A DNA stretch of 64,000 bases from Ignavibacteria bacterium (GCA_028714695.1 JAQTLX010000005.1:93282-157281); one strand, 5' to 3'. Shown: positions 7,808 through 18,305, counted from the first letter of the stretch. Made by a program: numbers and translations. The notes: generated from the sequence alone by a model not told the origin.

Positions 7808-9736
7808 TCAATAATTCAAGTAATAGTTCATGAATGCATCATGCAGGTTATGTTCGTTTTCCCACAACAGCGGATTATAATCGCGCCATAACTGAGCAGG
7901 GTTAATGCTTCCTTCGTATGGTTCGCTGTAATAACACTTAATGAAATACTCATCGGATTGTGATGTTCTTTCATTTGGGTTCTTGTAATATCTCTGCATG
8001 AACTTATATCGAATTTTTGTTGCAAATGAGCCCGTATATTGAGGAAAAGTGAAACTAAGATACCATCCATTAGTAAGCATGTAGTTTATATAAGGATCCG
8101 GGCCGTCAATCTTTGGTGCAAGTTTTTCAATATCCCTCCATACACCGTCGGGAGAAAGAGCCTGACGAATTAAAAATATATCCTGATACTTAAACACCTC
8201 TTGCGTTGAATTAATAAGATATACCTTTTCTCCTTTGACATCATTATATTTAAAATCAGAATCTCTGTTGACAAGGAGGTTTACTCTTCCCTGAGGATAA
8301 TCAATTGTTAATTCGTCAGTATTTTCTTCTAAGAAACTAAAATTATAGCCGACTAAAAGCCGGTAATCAATATTAAGAGTGTTTAAGAGCGGTTTCTTAT
8401 TTTCCAACCAGATTATCTTTCCGTTTCTGTTCACATAGCCTTTTCGGTTTTCTATTAGTATTCTTAAAAAACCGTTTACAAACCCTCTTTGATCAATATC
8501 GCTTATTTTATTTTTATTTATTATTATTCCTTTATCATTACAAATGTTAAAATATGTATGCCGCCCGGAATCTGAACCTTCTAAAAAGAAAAATCCGTCT
8601 TTAAGAAAATTGTTCGTAATAGCACGGGCGTATTTAATATCGTTTATTTTATTTCCTGTAGAATCTTCAAGATAATATGAATAATTATCCCTGATTATTT
8701 TAACTCCTTCGCTGTTTCTATAAAACACCTGTAAATTGGCGGGGTATTTTTTTATAACTCTGCCGGTTCTGTCGATTTCCGCTGTCTCATATTTGTTTAT
8801 CATAAAACCGGTGCCGTTTGAAAAATCTTTAGCAATAAAATAATTGCTGTCGGAAAAAATCAGATTGCCGAGAGTATCAATATATCCGCAAAAGTAATTT
8901 GACTCATCCCACAATTTTTGCGGATTCCTTAGAGGTGTTTTCCATATTGAAACGGGAAGTAATCCCTCATGAAAACCATCAGATGCCGGAATGAATTTAC
9001 TATTGTTCATTATCGCAATTTCATAATTCCTGTTAATAAATCCCCAGCATAATTGCCTGCTATTTTCGGAAACAGAAGGAGAGTATGAAACTCGCGCAAA
9101 ACCTTCCGAGAAGGGACTGATATATCTGTAATACCCGCTTGGAACGACCGTCTTTCCGCTTCTGTTCATTAAATAGCAGTTCTTTAGTAATGGTATATCA
9201 ACAATACCGTTAATTATTATAATACTGTCTTGTAAAGGCCAATCGAATAACAAACCTTTAATCAGCACGTTCCCATTTAAATCAATAAGGTCGTACTTGT
9301 TATCATATGTTACTGCTTTTGCGAATCCGTTTTCAAAATTATACAGCTTTTTGTAATAAACGGGAAACGGTATATTTCCCGCTTTATTAATATAACAGGG
9401 TACAGAATCATTATACACTATCGCCAGCCCATCATGAAACTCCATCGCATAGTCGTATTTCGGCGGAATGACATATTCACCCGTTGTATCTATATACCCG
9501 TATAATCCTTTCAGTCTTGCGGGCGCCAGTCCTTCGGAGAAATCGCCTGTCTGCGCGAAGCGCGCTTTGATTACGACTTTTCCCGTAGTATCTATAAATC
9601 CCACTTTGCCGTTTTCAAAATAACGAAGGTACGGCTGTGCAGATAATTCATTGAATATAAATTGAGGAGTGACAATAAAGAGTATGAGAAACAGTAAGTT
9701 TCTTTTTGCGGAATTTGATAAAAGATTCGCTTTCAA
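7808..9736 (-). CDS. Secreted WG-repeat protein, paralogue 3
   Basis: A 642-residue exported protein whose signal peptide is nearly identical to that of paralogue 1 (MKANLLSNSA, ending FNELSAQ). It starts with TTG (9734-9736) behind a strong AGGAGG, as in paralogue 1. The 61-residue shared block is followed by divergent WG-like repeats (YFCGYIDTLGNLIF, RKGYVNRNGKIIW) and a C-terminal INPAQLWR motif. Many third-position differences from paralogue 1 occur inside the shared block without changing the protein, so the duplication is not recent in sequence terms. Paralogue 2 follows directly downstream. Confidence 0.86.
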   Translation of the reverse strand: MKANLLSNSAKRNLLFLILFIVTPQFIFNELSAQPYLRYFENGKVGFIDTTGKVVIKARFAQTGDFSEGLAPARLKGLYGYIDTTGEYVIPPKYDYAMEFHDGLAIVYNDSVPCYINKAGNIPFPVYYKKLYNFENGFAKAVTYDNKYDLIDLNGNVLIKGLLFDWPLQDSIIIINGIVDIPLLKNCYLMNRSGKTVVPSGYYRYISPFSEGFARVSYSPSVSENSRQLCWGFINRNYEIAIMNNSKFIPASDGFHEGLLPVSIWKTPLRNPQKLWDESNYFCGYIDTLGNLIFSDSNYFIAKDFSNGTGFMINKYETAEIDRTGRVIKKYPANLQVFYRNSEGVKIIRDNYSYYLEDSTGNKINDIKYARAITNNFLKDGFFFLEGSDSGRHTYFNICNDKGIIINKNKISDIDQRGFVNGFLRILIENRKGYVNRNGKIIWLENKKPLLNTLNIDYRLLVGYNFSFLEENTDELTIDYPQGRVNLLVNRDSDFKYNDVKGEKVYLINSTQEVFKYQDIFLIRQALSPDGVWRDIEKLAPKIDGPDPYINYMLTNGWYLSFTFPQYTGSFATKIRYKFMQRYYKNPNERTSQSDEYFIKCYYSEPYEGSINPAQLWRDYNPLLWENEHNLHDAFMNYYLNY

Positions 9737-9788
9737 TTTTTCCTCCTAAAATCTGTTTACATCCTTACATATCCGTGTGTAAAAAGAA

Positions 9789-11003
9789 TCAGAACGGATT
9801 TATTCTGAACGTCCTTAGTTCCGAAGTGAGAATTGCTTTATATCCCAAATCATTCGAAAACTGTTTAGGTTTTACAAAATCATCAACGGAAGTATATGTA
9901 AGGTGTTTCTCCACGTTCCATGAATATTCATTGCCGTCAAGCATTCCCGCCGAAGCGCCTTTCGGAAAAGTAACGCTCTTTTCCCTCGTGACCACATAGA
10001 AATCACCGACAGGATTGAATGCATGAAAGTGAACTACGTATATTCCCGTCCCCGAGCCCCAGTCCCACGCGAACTGCGTGTTGTTCGAGACGCCCCAGTA
10101 TTTGTCCTGCGGCGCGTCAAGTTTCGGCGCTGTTTCAGTCGGAATGTTCAACGAAGAACCGGGATACGAATAAGTATAATTCACATAATGTTCGCCCTTC
10201 TTAAATCCGCCCCTGCCTTCAACCTTAAGTCTGTATGCATAAGGCAGCGTAAGAGGAACTATGACCTTTGTCGAAATTATGTCGCCGTCTGTTGAATTGA
10301 ACGTCATTTCTGCGTTCCTGTGTTGGGAAAGAAAATCACCGTAAACGGAAAAACCTTTTGTATCAAACGCGAAAGAAGGAGGATAAACCGTTATGTACGA
10401 TTCGCCCGGATTTTGTTTCACCGTCATCGAGTCGAAAATCACGGTCTGCGGATAACCTTCCTTTATAACTGTGATTGTTGCTTCCGTAAATTTATCGAAT
10501 GAAGTCGCCGTCTTTTCAAGATATATAACCTTACCGTTGAGTCTTGTTTTATGAGCGGGAAAAATTACCGTAAGCACTTTCATTCTGTCCCCCGCGGATG
10601 CAAACACATCCTCGCAGGAAAACACATCGTCGCTGATATACTTTATTATCGCCGACCTGCCGGGCTGAATGACCGGAAATTCAATTTTCAGCATTTCGGT
10701 GTTTATGTTTCTGGAAGTTGCCAGACCGAATAACATCAAATCAGGCGTCTGCGTACTCAAGCCCCTGTAAACGATTCCAGTATTGCCCGAATAATCAAAC
10801 ATATAAATATCGTACGGAGTCGATTCGATGTTGAGGACAAAATTTCCGTTCGTGTCGGTTTTATCGCCACCGCCGCCGGGTGAGGTAACCGATACATTCG
10901 GAACCGGAAAATATCTCTCGTCAATTACTCTGCCCTTTATTTCGACAGAATACAACTGTGAATACATCAGGAATAAAAGCATTGCGGATAAAAGTGTTCT
11001 CAT
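9789..11003 (-). CDS. Secreted protein with carboxypeptidase-regulatory-like domain
   Basis: A 404-residue protein with a signal peptide (MRTLLSAMLLFLMYSQLYS). Residues about 22-90 form a carboxypeptidase-regulatory-like beta-sandwich (IKGRVIDERYFPVPNVSV, then KTDTNGNFVLNI), a fold common in Bacteroidota surface proteins. The rest looks beta-rich but I recognise no enzyme motif. It lies 10 bases after uvrB on the same strand and directly upstream of WG paralogue 3. A copy of its last roughly 30 bases is also found upstream of WG paralogue 1. Function unknown; probably an extracellular or outer-membrane component. Confidence 0.75.
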   Translation of the reverse strand: MRTLLSAMLLFLMYSQLYSVEIKGRVIDERYFPVPNVSVTSPGGGGDKTDTNGNFVLNIESTPYDIYMFDYSGNTGIVYRGLSTQTPDLMLFGLATSRNINTEMLKIEFPVIQPGRSAIIKYISDDVFSCEDVFASAGDRMKVLTVIFPAHKTRLNGKVIYLEKTATSFDKFTEATITVIKEGYPQTVIFDSMTVKQNPGESYITVYPPSFAFDTKGFSVYGDFLSQHRNAEMTFNSTDGDIISTKVIVPLTLPYAYRLKVEGRGGFKKGEHYVNYTYSYPGSSLNIPTETAPKLDAPQDKYWGVSNNTQFAWDWGSGTGIYVVHFHAFNPVGDFYVVTREKSVTFPKGASAGMLDGNEYSWNVEKHLTYTSVDDFVKPKQFSNDLGYKAILTSELRTFRINPF

Positions 11004-11012
11004 GTTTGAGTA

Positions 11013-13034
11013 TTAATCGTTTGATAATCTTTTGATTTCATCTCTCAGTTCAGCCGCTCTTTCAAATTCAAGGTCCTTCGCGGCATTTATCATTTCTTCT
11101 CTCAATTGGTCCATCAGTTCTTTTCTCTGTTCCTTATTGATTTTTTTGAATATCGGTTCGGTTACATCCGATAGCCCGGTTTTCCTCTCCTCTCTCTCTT
11201 TCTTCGAATCGTATTTTCCCTTAGAGTCCGCGACAATTGTAGTTGACATAATCTCTTCGTAAGTATTAAATATCGTCTTCGGTTCTATGTTGTGCTCTTT
11301 ATTGTAATCGAATTGTATTTTTCGTCTTCTTGCCGTTTCATCTATAACCTTTCTCATAGATTCGGTTACTTTGTCGGCATACATGATTACAAGACCGTTC
11401 ACATTTCGCGCCGTTCTCCCCGCGGTCTGAAGAAGCGATTTTTCAGAACGGAGAAACCCTTCCTTGTCCGCATCAAGTATCGCAACCAGTGAAACCTCAG
11501 GCAAATCAAGCCCTTCACGCAGAAGGTTAACACCTACGAGCACGTCGAAATCACCAAGACGCAGACCCCTGAGAATTTCAACGCGGTCAAGCGAATCAAC
11601 TTCAGAGTGCATGTATTTAACTTTTATTCCTATACCCAGCAGATAATCGGTAAGGTCCTCGCTCATTCTTTTTGTAAGAGTCGTAACAAGCACTCTTTCG
11701 TTCTTTTTGCTGCGTATTCTGATTTCATTAATTAAATCATCTATCTGGTTCTTGACCGGCCTTACCTGAATTTCAGGGTCGAGCAGTCCTGTTGGACGGA
11801 TTACCTGTTCAACAATTGCGCCGCCGCTCTTCGTTAGTTCATATTCGCTTGGTGTCGCGCTTACGTATATTGCCTGATTAATTGCACCTTCCCATTCTTC
11901 GAATGTCATAGGTCTGTTATCCAGAGCCGAAGGCAGACGAAATCCGTGTTCTACAAGTGTTTTTTTCCTCATCCTGTCGCCGTTATACATGCCTCTGATT
12001 TGCGGAATTGTCACATGGGATTCATCGACAACCAGTAGAAAATCTTTCGGGAAATAATCAAACAGGCATGCAGGTCTTGCACCCGGTTCTCTTCCGTCGA
12101 GATGCCGCGAATAGTTTTCGATTCCGTTGCAATATCCGACCTCTTTTATCATTTCAATATCGAAATTCGTTCTTTGTTCTATTCTCTGCGCTTCAATAAG
12201 TTTATCCTGCTTCTGAAAATACTGTACCTGCTCCAGCATCTCTTTTCTTATATTATCAATTGCCGCATTAATCTTTTCCTGTGTGGTTACAAAATACTTG
12301 GCAGGATAAATCGAAACACTTTCATCAACTCCTATTGTTCTTCCCGTCAATCTTTCTATATAACAAATTCTTTCAATTTCATCGTCAAACATTTCAACTC
12401 TTATTCCCTTTTCGTCCTCGTAAGCGGGTATGAGTTCGACAGAATCGCCTCGAACCCTGAAATTACCGCGCTTAAACTCGGAATCATTTCTCACGTAATG
12501 TATATCTACAAGTTTTGTCAGTAAATTTTTTCTGGAAATCTTTTGCCCTTTTTTGAGAACAAGCACCTGCTCTGCATACTCTTCCGGCGCGCCTATTCCG
12601 AAAATGCAGCTTACCGATGACACGATAATAATATCTTTTCTTCCTTCCAGAAGCGATGAAGTGGCTCTAAGTCTCAGCCTGTCTATCTCCTCGTTTATTG
12701 AAAGGTCCTTCGCAATGTATGTATCTGTTGAAGGTATATATGCTTCGGGCTGGTAATAATCGTAATATGATATAAAAAACTCTACTCTGTTCTCCGGAAA
12801 GAATCTGCGAAACTCCCCGAACAACTGCGCTGCTAGAGTTTTATTGTGCGACATGACAAGCACAGGTCTGCCAATGTTCTGTATAACGTTTGAAACCGAA
12901 AATGTTTTCCCGGAACCCGTAACGCCGAGAAAGACCTGATGCTTTTCGTTTCTTAAAATACCCTCTGTCAATTCTTTAATCGCAGAAGGCTGGTCGCCCG
13001 TAGGCTTATATTGTGACTGAAGATTAAATTTCAT
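11013..13034 (-). CDS. uvrB: Excinuclease ABC subunit B
   Basis: The DNA helicase-like subunit of nucleotide excision repair, which verifies damage after UvrA loading and recruits UvrC. The 673 residues match the family's usual length. Visible features: Walker A (GVTGSGKT, residues 37-44), the beta-hairpin region ([12 protein letters not shown], about 90-101), the DESH motif in [14 protein letters not shown], helicase motif regions ([35 protein letters not shown]) and a C-terminal UVR domain ([19 protein letters not shown]) that contacts UvrC. Its ATG overlaps the end of the upstream TPR gene by four bases. Confidence 0.98.
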   Translation of the reverse strand: MKFNLQSQYKPTGDQPSAIKELTEGILRNEKHQVFLGVTGSGKTFSVSNVIQNIGRPVLVMSHNKTLAAQLFGEFRRFFPENRVEFFISYYDYYQPEAYIPSTDTYIAKDLSINEEIDRLRLRATSSLLEGRKDIIIVSSVSCIFGIGAPEEYAEQVLVLKKGQKISRKNLLTKLVDIHYVRNDSEFKRGNFRVRGDSVELIPAYEDEKGIRVEMFDDEIERICYIERLTGRTIGVDESVSIYPAKYFVTTQEKINAAIDNIRKEMLEQVQYFQKQDKLIEAQRIEQRTNFDIEMIKEVGYCNGIENYSRHLDGREPGARPACLFDYFPKDFLLVVDESHVTIPQIRGMYNGDRMRKKTLVEHGFRLPSALDNRPMTFEEWEGAINQAIYVSATPSEYELTKSGGAIVEQVIRPTGLLDPEIQVRPVKNQIDDLINEIRIRSKKNERVLVTTLTKRMSEDLTDYLLGIGIKVKYMHSEVDSLDRVEILRGLRLGDFDVLVGVNLLREGLDLPEVSLVAILDADKEGFLRSEKSLLQTAGRTARNVNGLVIMYADKVTESMRKVIDETARRRKIQFDYNKEHNIEPKTIFNTYEEIMSTTIVADSKGKYDSKKEREERKTGLSDVTEPIFKKINKEQRKELMDQLREEMINAAKDLEFERAAELRDEIKRLSND

Positions 13035-14923
13035 TTTAATAAATATTCTTTCGCTTTTGTATTATCCGGATCAAGACTGATCACTTTTTCAAAATCCGCA
13101 TTTGCTTTGTCAGTTTCTCCCGATTCGAAATATGCCGAACCCCTTTTCATATACGAGTCCGCAGTCCCACCCGAATACGTTACATATTTATCGTACATTT
13201 TCAGACTTTCTTTGTATGCTTTGTTTTCAAAAAATTCGTTCCCTATCTCCCTGACAAATTTTATTCTGTCGATGATACCCTGCATCGAATTCAGAAAATA
13301 ATCGCAGGAGGTTGTATAAAAGCCCTTGTCAAGATACAGTTTCCCGGCAAGTAAGTTAAGATACCATATATCCTTTCGTCCTTTATATTTCTTGTAGACT
13401 TTCTGGACTTCGGGATTTATCTGTTCGGAATCGTTATATATTATTTTAATATTCACCATATCGGTCAGCATATCATAAGAAAACTGCCTGTTCATCTCAA
13501 ACACCCTTGTTTCAATTTCCGGCGGCAGACGGAATACTTTCCTGATAGGACTGTCGTCCAATTGATAAGTCTCAATATACTTTGAGAAAAAATAAAGAGG
13601 ACCGTAAAGCAGCGACTCTTTCAATGCCTGCCTGCCGAGATAAACATCGATGCAGTAAGCCATCTGAGCGCCCATCGAATGAAAATACATTTCATTCAAT
13701 CCTACGCTTACCATGCTGTCAATAATATTCTGCATCTTATAATCGGAAATTGCTTTCATCGTCTTTTTAAAATGAACAAAATCCTTTTCAAGCAGCGCAG
13801 AAGGTCTGTTCGAAAGCAGTATCGGAGCAATGTAATTTGAAACGCCGTTGCTGTAAACTTCGTTAAAAAGATTATATATAAGCGTATCCTGCCTTGTGTA
13901 AAGATAGCGTGAAACGTCTACCTGTATATCCGCTTTCTCATCGAAAAACAATTCCCGTGTCAGATACTTTGTCAGAAGTTCGTAATTGTCTCCGAATCTG
14001 CTTATATCAAGCAGGATTGAATTATCCCTGTATCTCCAGCCGCAATTCCTGCTGCCGTAAAACATATAAATGTTGTTTGAAAAATCTATATTGTCCGGAA
14101 AAAACAGTGAAAGCAGATATATGCTGTTTTCAACTATGTTGTGTTCTTCTCTTTTTATAACTTCCAGACTTTTCTTATACTGGTCAAGAAACTGCGTAAC
14201 GTATCCCAGACACATAAAAGCAAGCGGGTTGCTGATAATATAAATCCTCGTCAAAGGATCATTGCGTTTCACCTGTCTGTAGCAATTAATAAGTTCCTCC
14301 TTCGTCATGCACCTGTCCTCGAAGTTTTCCATCAGATATTTCATTTCAGGAATAGCCGCTATATCTTTTTCATCCATATCCCTGCTCAATGCATCAAGAA
14401 GAAGATCCGCGGCATTATAATTAAACGTCAATTGAACTTTCGATTTTTTAAGTTCTGTAAGTTTGACGATATAATTTCTTTTTGCAAACGGTTTTTTCTC
14501 TTCGTTAAAATTATCCCTGATTTGAGCGATTAGTACTGCCGCTTTCACAAGACCACCGAAGGTTTCGGAAAAATCAATATCTTTAACGGCGGGAATATAT
14601 ATGTCAAAAAATTTTTTTCTGTTCTTCTGTATGTCTTCCGTAATTATCTCCGGAAGAAGTTTCAACCGGTTGAGCGAATCAAGTTTTGCAAGTTCCCGGA
14701 ACAGCGTTCTGCCTTCTTCAATTTCGAATTCATCCCGGAGATATTTTATTTGCTCCTGCACATTATACAGCCTTGATTGTTCGTCTATAAGCAGGTCTAC
14801 CCAGTCCCAGTCTTTTTCAAAATCGAAATTGAACTTGTTCTGAGCAATTATGTCAGTAAAGTGAAATGACAGCATTACCGCCGCAAACATAAAAATATAT
14901 TTGTATGACAGGGAAAAGGACAA
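13031..14923 (-). CDS. TPR-containing exported protein
   Basis: A 630-residue protein with an N-terminal hydrophobic segment ([14 protein letters not shown]) that looks like a signal peptide or anchor, ending at IIAQ. Most of the chain is helical and of no family I recognise. The last about 70 residues are tetratricopeptide repeats ([15 protein letters not shown], then [27 protein letters not shown]). TPR units usually serve as protein-binding scaffolds, so a periplasmic or outer-membrane assembly role is possible but unproven. It is the gene before uvrB, overlapping it by four bases, and follows clpS after six bases. Confidence 0.75.
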   Translation of the reverse strand: MSFSLSYKYIFMFAAVMLSFHFTDIIAQNKFNFDFEKDWDWVDLLIDEQSRLYNVQEQIKYLRDEFEIEEGRTLFRELAKLDSLNRLKLLPEIITEDIQKNRKKFFDIYIPAVKDIDFSETFGGLVKAAVLIAQIRDNFNEEKKPFAKRNYIVKLTELKKSKVQLTFNYNAADLLLDALSRDMDEKDIAAIPEMKYLMENFEDRCMTKEELINCYRQVKRNDPLTRIYIISNPLAFMCLGYVTQFLDQYKKSLEVIKREEHNIVENSIYLLSLFFPDNIDFSNNIYMFYGSRNCGWRYRDNSILLDISRFGDNYELLTKYLTRELFFDEKADIQVDVSRYLYTRQDTLIYNLFNEVYSNGVSNYIAPILLSNRPSALLEKDFVHFKKTMKAISDYKMQNIIDSMVSVGLNEMYFHSMGAQMAYCIDVYLGRQALKESLLYGPLYFFSKYIETYQLDDSPIRKVFRLPPEIETRVFEMNRQFSYDMLTDMVNIKIIYNDSEQINPEVQKVYKKYKGRKDIWYLNLLAGKLYLDKGFYTTSCDYFLNSMQGIIDRIKFVREIGNEFFENKAYKESLKMYDKYVTYSGGTADSYMKRGSAYFESGETDKANADFEKVISLDPDNTKAKEYLLK

Positions 14924-14929
14924 ATTATA

Positions 14930-15202
14930 TTATTTAATTTCCGTAATTAAATGAATTTCCTGTAAAACAGAGTTTATTGCCGATAATTCAGCGTATTCAC
15001 CCGATTTGACAACTGCTTTGCCTTTTGTATGAGCAATAATAGCAATCTGTTCGCACTGAATAATATCGAACCCGGTTGCTTTCTGCAACTGCGAAATGAC
15101 CTGGTCCCAGAAATGTTCCGAATTAAACAATATTAATTTCCTTTTATCAGTGGATTCAATATCTGCAGTAACAGAACCTTTTTCCTTTGTCGACATAAAC
15201 AA
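14930..15202 (-). CDS. clpS: ClpS-like Clp protease adaptor
   Basis: A 90-residue protein that resembles the ClpS N-end-rule adaptor, which delivers substrates to ClpAP. The core reads KLILFNSEHFWDQVISQLQ, then CEQIAIIAHTKGKAVVKSGEY, matching the ClpS pattern of a strand with an acidic loop, a long helix and a histidine-containing helix (AHTKGKA in place of VHxxG). ClpS proteins in Bacteroidota are of this short form. The second Met (MSTKE, 15196) is an alternative start. No clpA gene is present in this window. Confidence 0.8.
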   Translation of the reverse strand: MFMSTKEKGSVTADIESTDKRKLILFNSEHFWDQVISQLQKATGFDIIQCEQIAIIAHTKGKAVVKSGEYAELSAINSVLQEIHLITEIK

Positions 15203-15208
15203 AAAAGA

Positions 15209-16435
15209 TTAATTTCTCGAAAACCGGCAGAGCAAATCGCACATGCTGTCCTGTATATTTCTGTACGGCTCCCAGTTCTGACCTTTGAAACCGTTCATAG
15301 CAATATAAAAAATTAGTATTTCATTATCTCTTGAAATAGCATATCCGGTAAGCGAACTGACGCCGTTGATTGAACCCGTCTTTGCATGAATGTTTTTCTC
15401 CGCTTCGGTTCCAATCATTCTTTTTTTCAGCGTACCGTCCACACCCGAAACGGGAAGTGATGAATAGAATACATTGAATATTTTTTCCTGATCGAAAAGA
15501 TATTTCAGAAGTTGTATGTAAACGTTTGATGTAACCGCGTTCATGCGCGTAAGTCCCGAACCCTCAACGATTTCATATTCGTTTCTCGATATGCCTATTG
15601 AACTCAATAAATCTATGACTGCATCGGTTCCTTTGTTCAGCGTTCCCGGAACTCCTTTATAAACCGCTCCTACAACTTTGAATATTGTAATCGCATCATG
15701 ATTATCGCTCGGTTTATTCATGCCTGCAAGCACCTGGTCCATCGAATGAGTAATCCGGGCGATTTCTTTCGGTGAATCCGGAGTTACACCCGAAACAAGA
15801 ATTCCGTCCAGTTTGACGCCCTTGGATTCGAGTTCGGTTTTTAAATATGTTGCCGCCGACAATGCTCCGTCCAGGCGGCTCGCGTTTTTGTCGAAACTGA
15901 GCGCGTTCACATAAGGCCAGTACTGAAGTTTCGTATCGCCCGAATAATAATCCGCGAGACCGAAATGCTTGTCGTCAAGAAATGAATCGTCGTAAACTAC
16001 ATTGCCGGTTATTTCTCTTATGTTTTTTGTAAGAAATTGCTTTATCATCGCCGCCATATCGGCGCTGCTGAAATCCGGGTCGCCGAATCCTTTTATATAG
16101 AGGTTTCCGTTTATTACTCCGTCGCTGAGATTTGTATCGTCAGTGTATAAAACGGTTTTGAACTCATAACCGGGTCCGAGATATTCAAGAGCAATCGCGC
16201 TTGTGATAACCTTCGTTATCGATGCCGGTATCATTTTCTTCGCGGGCTGATATTCATATAATAAATCATATTTCGTTCCGCTCACTACCTGTACGGATAT
16301 ATCGCATTTAAGTGTTTTAATTATATTATCAAAACCTTCCTTAAGTTCGGCTATCCTGTCCTTTCCTCCGGCAAATACGAACGAAGGAATGAATAAAAGT
16401 AGGAACACTATGATTTTAAGTTTGTTCTTTGCCAT
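15209..16435 (-). CDS. dacB: D-alanyl-D-alanine carboxypeptidase/endopeptidase, PBP4 type
   Basis: Periplasmic penicillin-binding protein of peptidase family S13 that trims or opens peptidoglycan peptides. The 408 residues begin with a signal peptide (KIIVFLLLFIPSFVFAG). The catalytic triplet is complete: SITK with Ser72 and Lys75, an SDN motif in the middle, and KTGS near residue 350 in HAKTGSINGVSS. The insertion between SxxK and SxN, typical of PBP4, is present (SFDKNASRLDG). It lies 3 bases from the Nudix gene and 6 from clpS, on the same strand. Confidence 0.93.
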   Translation of the reverse strand: MAKNKLKIIVFLLLFIPSFVFAGGKDRIAELKEGFDNIIKTLKCDISVQVVSGTKYDLLYEYQPAKKMIPASITKVITSAIALEYLGPGYEFKTVLYTDDTNLSDGVINGNLYIKGFGDPDFSSADMAAMIKQFLTKNIREITGNVVYDDSFLDDKHFGLADYYSGDTKLQYWPYVNALSFDKNASRLDGALSAATYLKTELESKGVKLDGILVSGVTPDSPKEIARITHSMDQVLAGMNKPSDNHDAITIFKVVGAVYKGVPGTLNKGTDAVIDLLSSIGISRNEYEIVEGSGLTRMNAVTSNVYIQLLKYLFDQEKIFNVFYSSLPVSGVDGTLKKRMIGTEAEKNIHAKTGSINGVSSLTGYAISRDNEILIFYIAMNGFKGQNWEPYRNIQDSMCDLLCRFSRN

Positions 16436-16437
16436 AA

Positions 16438-16869
16438 TTATATATAATCCCTGATAATTTTAGTTGCTTGTTTTAAAATTTTTTTAGATTCCTGAAATGT
16501 AAGTTTCTCAACAGCCTTCTCATACGTGCACCATTTAAAATTTAAAATTTCGTCTCCGTCTATCTTCACCTTTAATGTTTCAGTGCTTGCCATAAAGTAA
16601 TCAACAATTTTATGCACCTTAACGGTTTCTTTTTTAAAATAATAATCGTCGCGAAAAAATATTTTCTTTCTTATAAAAGATATTTTCTTAATTCCCGTTT
16701 CTTCGTATAACTCCCTTATTGCCGTATCTATAAACCTTTCCCCCGCTTCGATGTGTCCCTTAGGAAAACCCCAGTGCCCCTGATGCTGCTTAATAAGCAG
16801 ATATTTCACAGAGCGCGGAAATTTCCGGAACAATATTATTCCTACCGAGTGATTTTCTTTTGTTCTCAA
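16438..16869 (-). CDS. Nudix hydrolase
   Basis: A Nudix pyrophosphohydrolase of about 143 residues. The Nudix box is complete: GHIEAGERFIDTAIRELYEETGI fits GX5EX7REUXEEXGU and would bind Mg2+ for cleavage of a nucleoside-diphosphate-linked substrate. The strand VGIILFRK and the pattern WGFPKGH resemble diadenosine-tetraphosphate hydrolase-like Nudix enzymes. I start at TTG 16869, one base after the mazG stop and behind AAAAGGA. An ATG at 16920 would overlap mazG by 50 bases and add a basic, non-conserved N-terminus. Substrate unknown. Confidence 0.88.
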   Translation of the reverse strand: MRTKENHSVGIILFRKFPRSVKYLLIKQHQGHWGFPKGHIEAGERFIDTAIRELYEETGIKKISFIRKKIFFRDDYYFKKETVKVHKIVDYFMASTETLKVKIDGDEILNFKWCTYEKAVEKLTFQESKKILKQATKIIRDYI

Positions 16870-16870
16870 T

Positions 16871-17653
16871 TCAATCCTTTTTGTTTTTTGCTTTGTTCCA
16901 AACCGCGTCCATTTCTTCAAGCGTCATGCTTTCCATTTCTATGTTCTTTTCACGCGCGAAATCTTCAATTTTTCTGAACCTGTAAATAAACTTTTCTATA
17001 GTCTTTCTTAAAGCGTCCTCCGGATTTATTTTCATAAATCTCGCGTAGTTCACAATAGAAAAAAGAACATCGCCGAACTCGTCTTCAAGTTTATGCTGCG
17101 GCTCGTTGTTCTCCATGTTTTCTCTTAATTCACCGACTTCTTCGAGTATCTTCTCATATACCGGTTTATGGTCTTTCCAGTCGAAACCTACCTTTGCGGC
17201 TTTTTCCTGAACTCTGTACGCCCTGAATAAAGCCGGCATCTCAACCGGAACGCCGTCAAGCACGGATATCCTGCCTTCTTTCTTCTTGAGTTTTTCCCAG
17301 TTGGTTTTTACTTCTTCGCTTCCGCTTACTTTTACGTCACCGAATATATGCGGGTGGCGGTGTATGAGTTTTTCCGTTTCCTTTTCGAGCACGCCTGTTA
17401 AATCAAATGTATCTGCCTCTTCACCCAGCACACCGTGAAAGACAACCTGAAGCATCAAATCACCAAGTTCCTTCTTTAATTCTGACATATCGTTGTTGTC
17501 AATTGCCTCAAGCACTTCGTATGATTCCTCGAGCAGGCACCTTCTTAAACTTTCATGAGTCTGTTCTCTGTCCCATGGGCATTCTTTCCGCAGCCTCCTG
17601 ACTATATTAACAAATTCAATGAATTTTTCAGCCAAAATAATATCGTTATTCAT
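16871..17653 (-). CDS. mazG: Nucleoside triphosphate pyrophosphohydrolase
   Basis: House-cleaning enzyme that hydrolyses (d)NTPs, including damaged ones, to monophosphates. The 260 residues contain two MazG domains. The first has LRKECPWDREQTHESLRRCLLEE, then EVLEAIDN and KKELGDLMLQVVFHG. The second has KILEEVGELRENM and EDEFGDVLFSIVNYARF. The acidic EExxE and DxxD pairs that bind Mg2+ are present in both. The end (LEEMDAVWNKAKNKK) is family-typical. The stop is followed after one base by the likely TTG start of the Nudix gene, so the two nucleotide-cleaning enzymes are coupled. Confidence 0.95.
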   Translation of the reverse strand: MNNDIILAEKFIEFVNIVRRLRKECPWDREQTHESLRRCLLEESYEVLEAIDNNDMSELKKELGDLMLQVVFHGVLGEEADTFDLTGVLEKETEKLIHRHPHIFGDVKVSGSEEVKTNWEKLKKKEGRISVLDGVPVEMPALFRAYRVQEKAAKVGFDWKDHKPVYEKILEEVGELRENMENNEPQHKLEDEFGDVLFSIVNYARFMKINPEDALRKTIEKFIYRFRKIEDFAREKNIEMESMTLEEMDAVWNKAKNKKD

Positions 17654-17747
17654 CCGGAATTATAACTTTTTAATCATTTGTATATTGTTATCATATTACT
17701 AAATTGCAAGAAGTTATTCAATTTAAAAACATATCAAATTCTTATTT

Positions 17748-18305
17748 ATGAGGGCTTTCATCTCTTTATATCCCGGAATCGGCGCTGCAAACGAACTTCT
17801 GAAAGCGCAAAGCGAATTTCGTGACCTGCTCGGCGAAAAAGAGGCATATAAAATCAAATGGGAAACCGCAGACAAGTTTCACATCACAATGTTTTTCATC
17901 GGAGAAATCGATAACAATAAAGCAAAAGATATCTGCGGTGATTTCAAAAAAATATCGGGAAATATTACGGGAAAAATACTCTGTGAATCATCCTGTCTGT
18001 CCGCTTTTCCCAATACAAAAAATCCCCGCGTAATAATCTGCGAAGCAAAAAATAAAGACGGAAGAATTTTCAGACTCAACGATATCATTTTAAACACTCT
18101 TTCGAAATACGGATTGAAGCAGGACAAAAAATTCCATCCCCACATAACGCTCGGCAGAGTTAAAAGAGACAGGAACGCGGATATTGACTGCATCGAAGAT
18201 GTTAAATTCTCACTAAGATTTGAAATAGAAGAAATGCTTTTGATGGAAAGCGTTTTAAAAAGCGAAGGCGCGATTCATACTGTGATTGAAAAATTCAAAT
18301 TGTAA
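17748..18305 (+). CDS. thpR: RNA 2',3'-cyclic phosphodiesterase
   Basis: A member of the 2H phosphoesterase superfamily, formerly called 2'-5' RNA ligase (LigT), which opens 2',3'-cyclic phosphates on RNA ends. The two catalytic histidine motifs are visible: FHITMFFIGE near residue 45 and HPHITLGRVKR near residue 135. The 185 residues match the usual length. Start ATG gives MRAFISLYPG, a typical beginning. It diverges from mazG and faces the aminotransferase at 18429, with a hairpin between them. Confidence 0.92.
   Translation: MRAFISLYPGIGAANELLKAQSEFRDLLGEKEAYKIKWETADKFHITMFFIGEIDNNKAKDICGDFKKISGNITGKILCESSCLSAFPNTKNPRVIICEAKNKDGRIFRLNDIILNTLSKYGLKQDKKFHPHITLGRVKRDRNADIDCIEDVKFSLRFEIEEMLLMESVLKSEGAIHTVIEKFKL

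Noticed and set aside
10023..10295. Arg-rich open frames antisense to the carboxypeptidase-regulatory-like gene
   Set aside because: Composition is that of a shadow frame and the sense gene has a signal peptide and a known domain.
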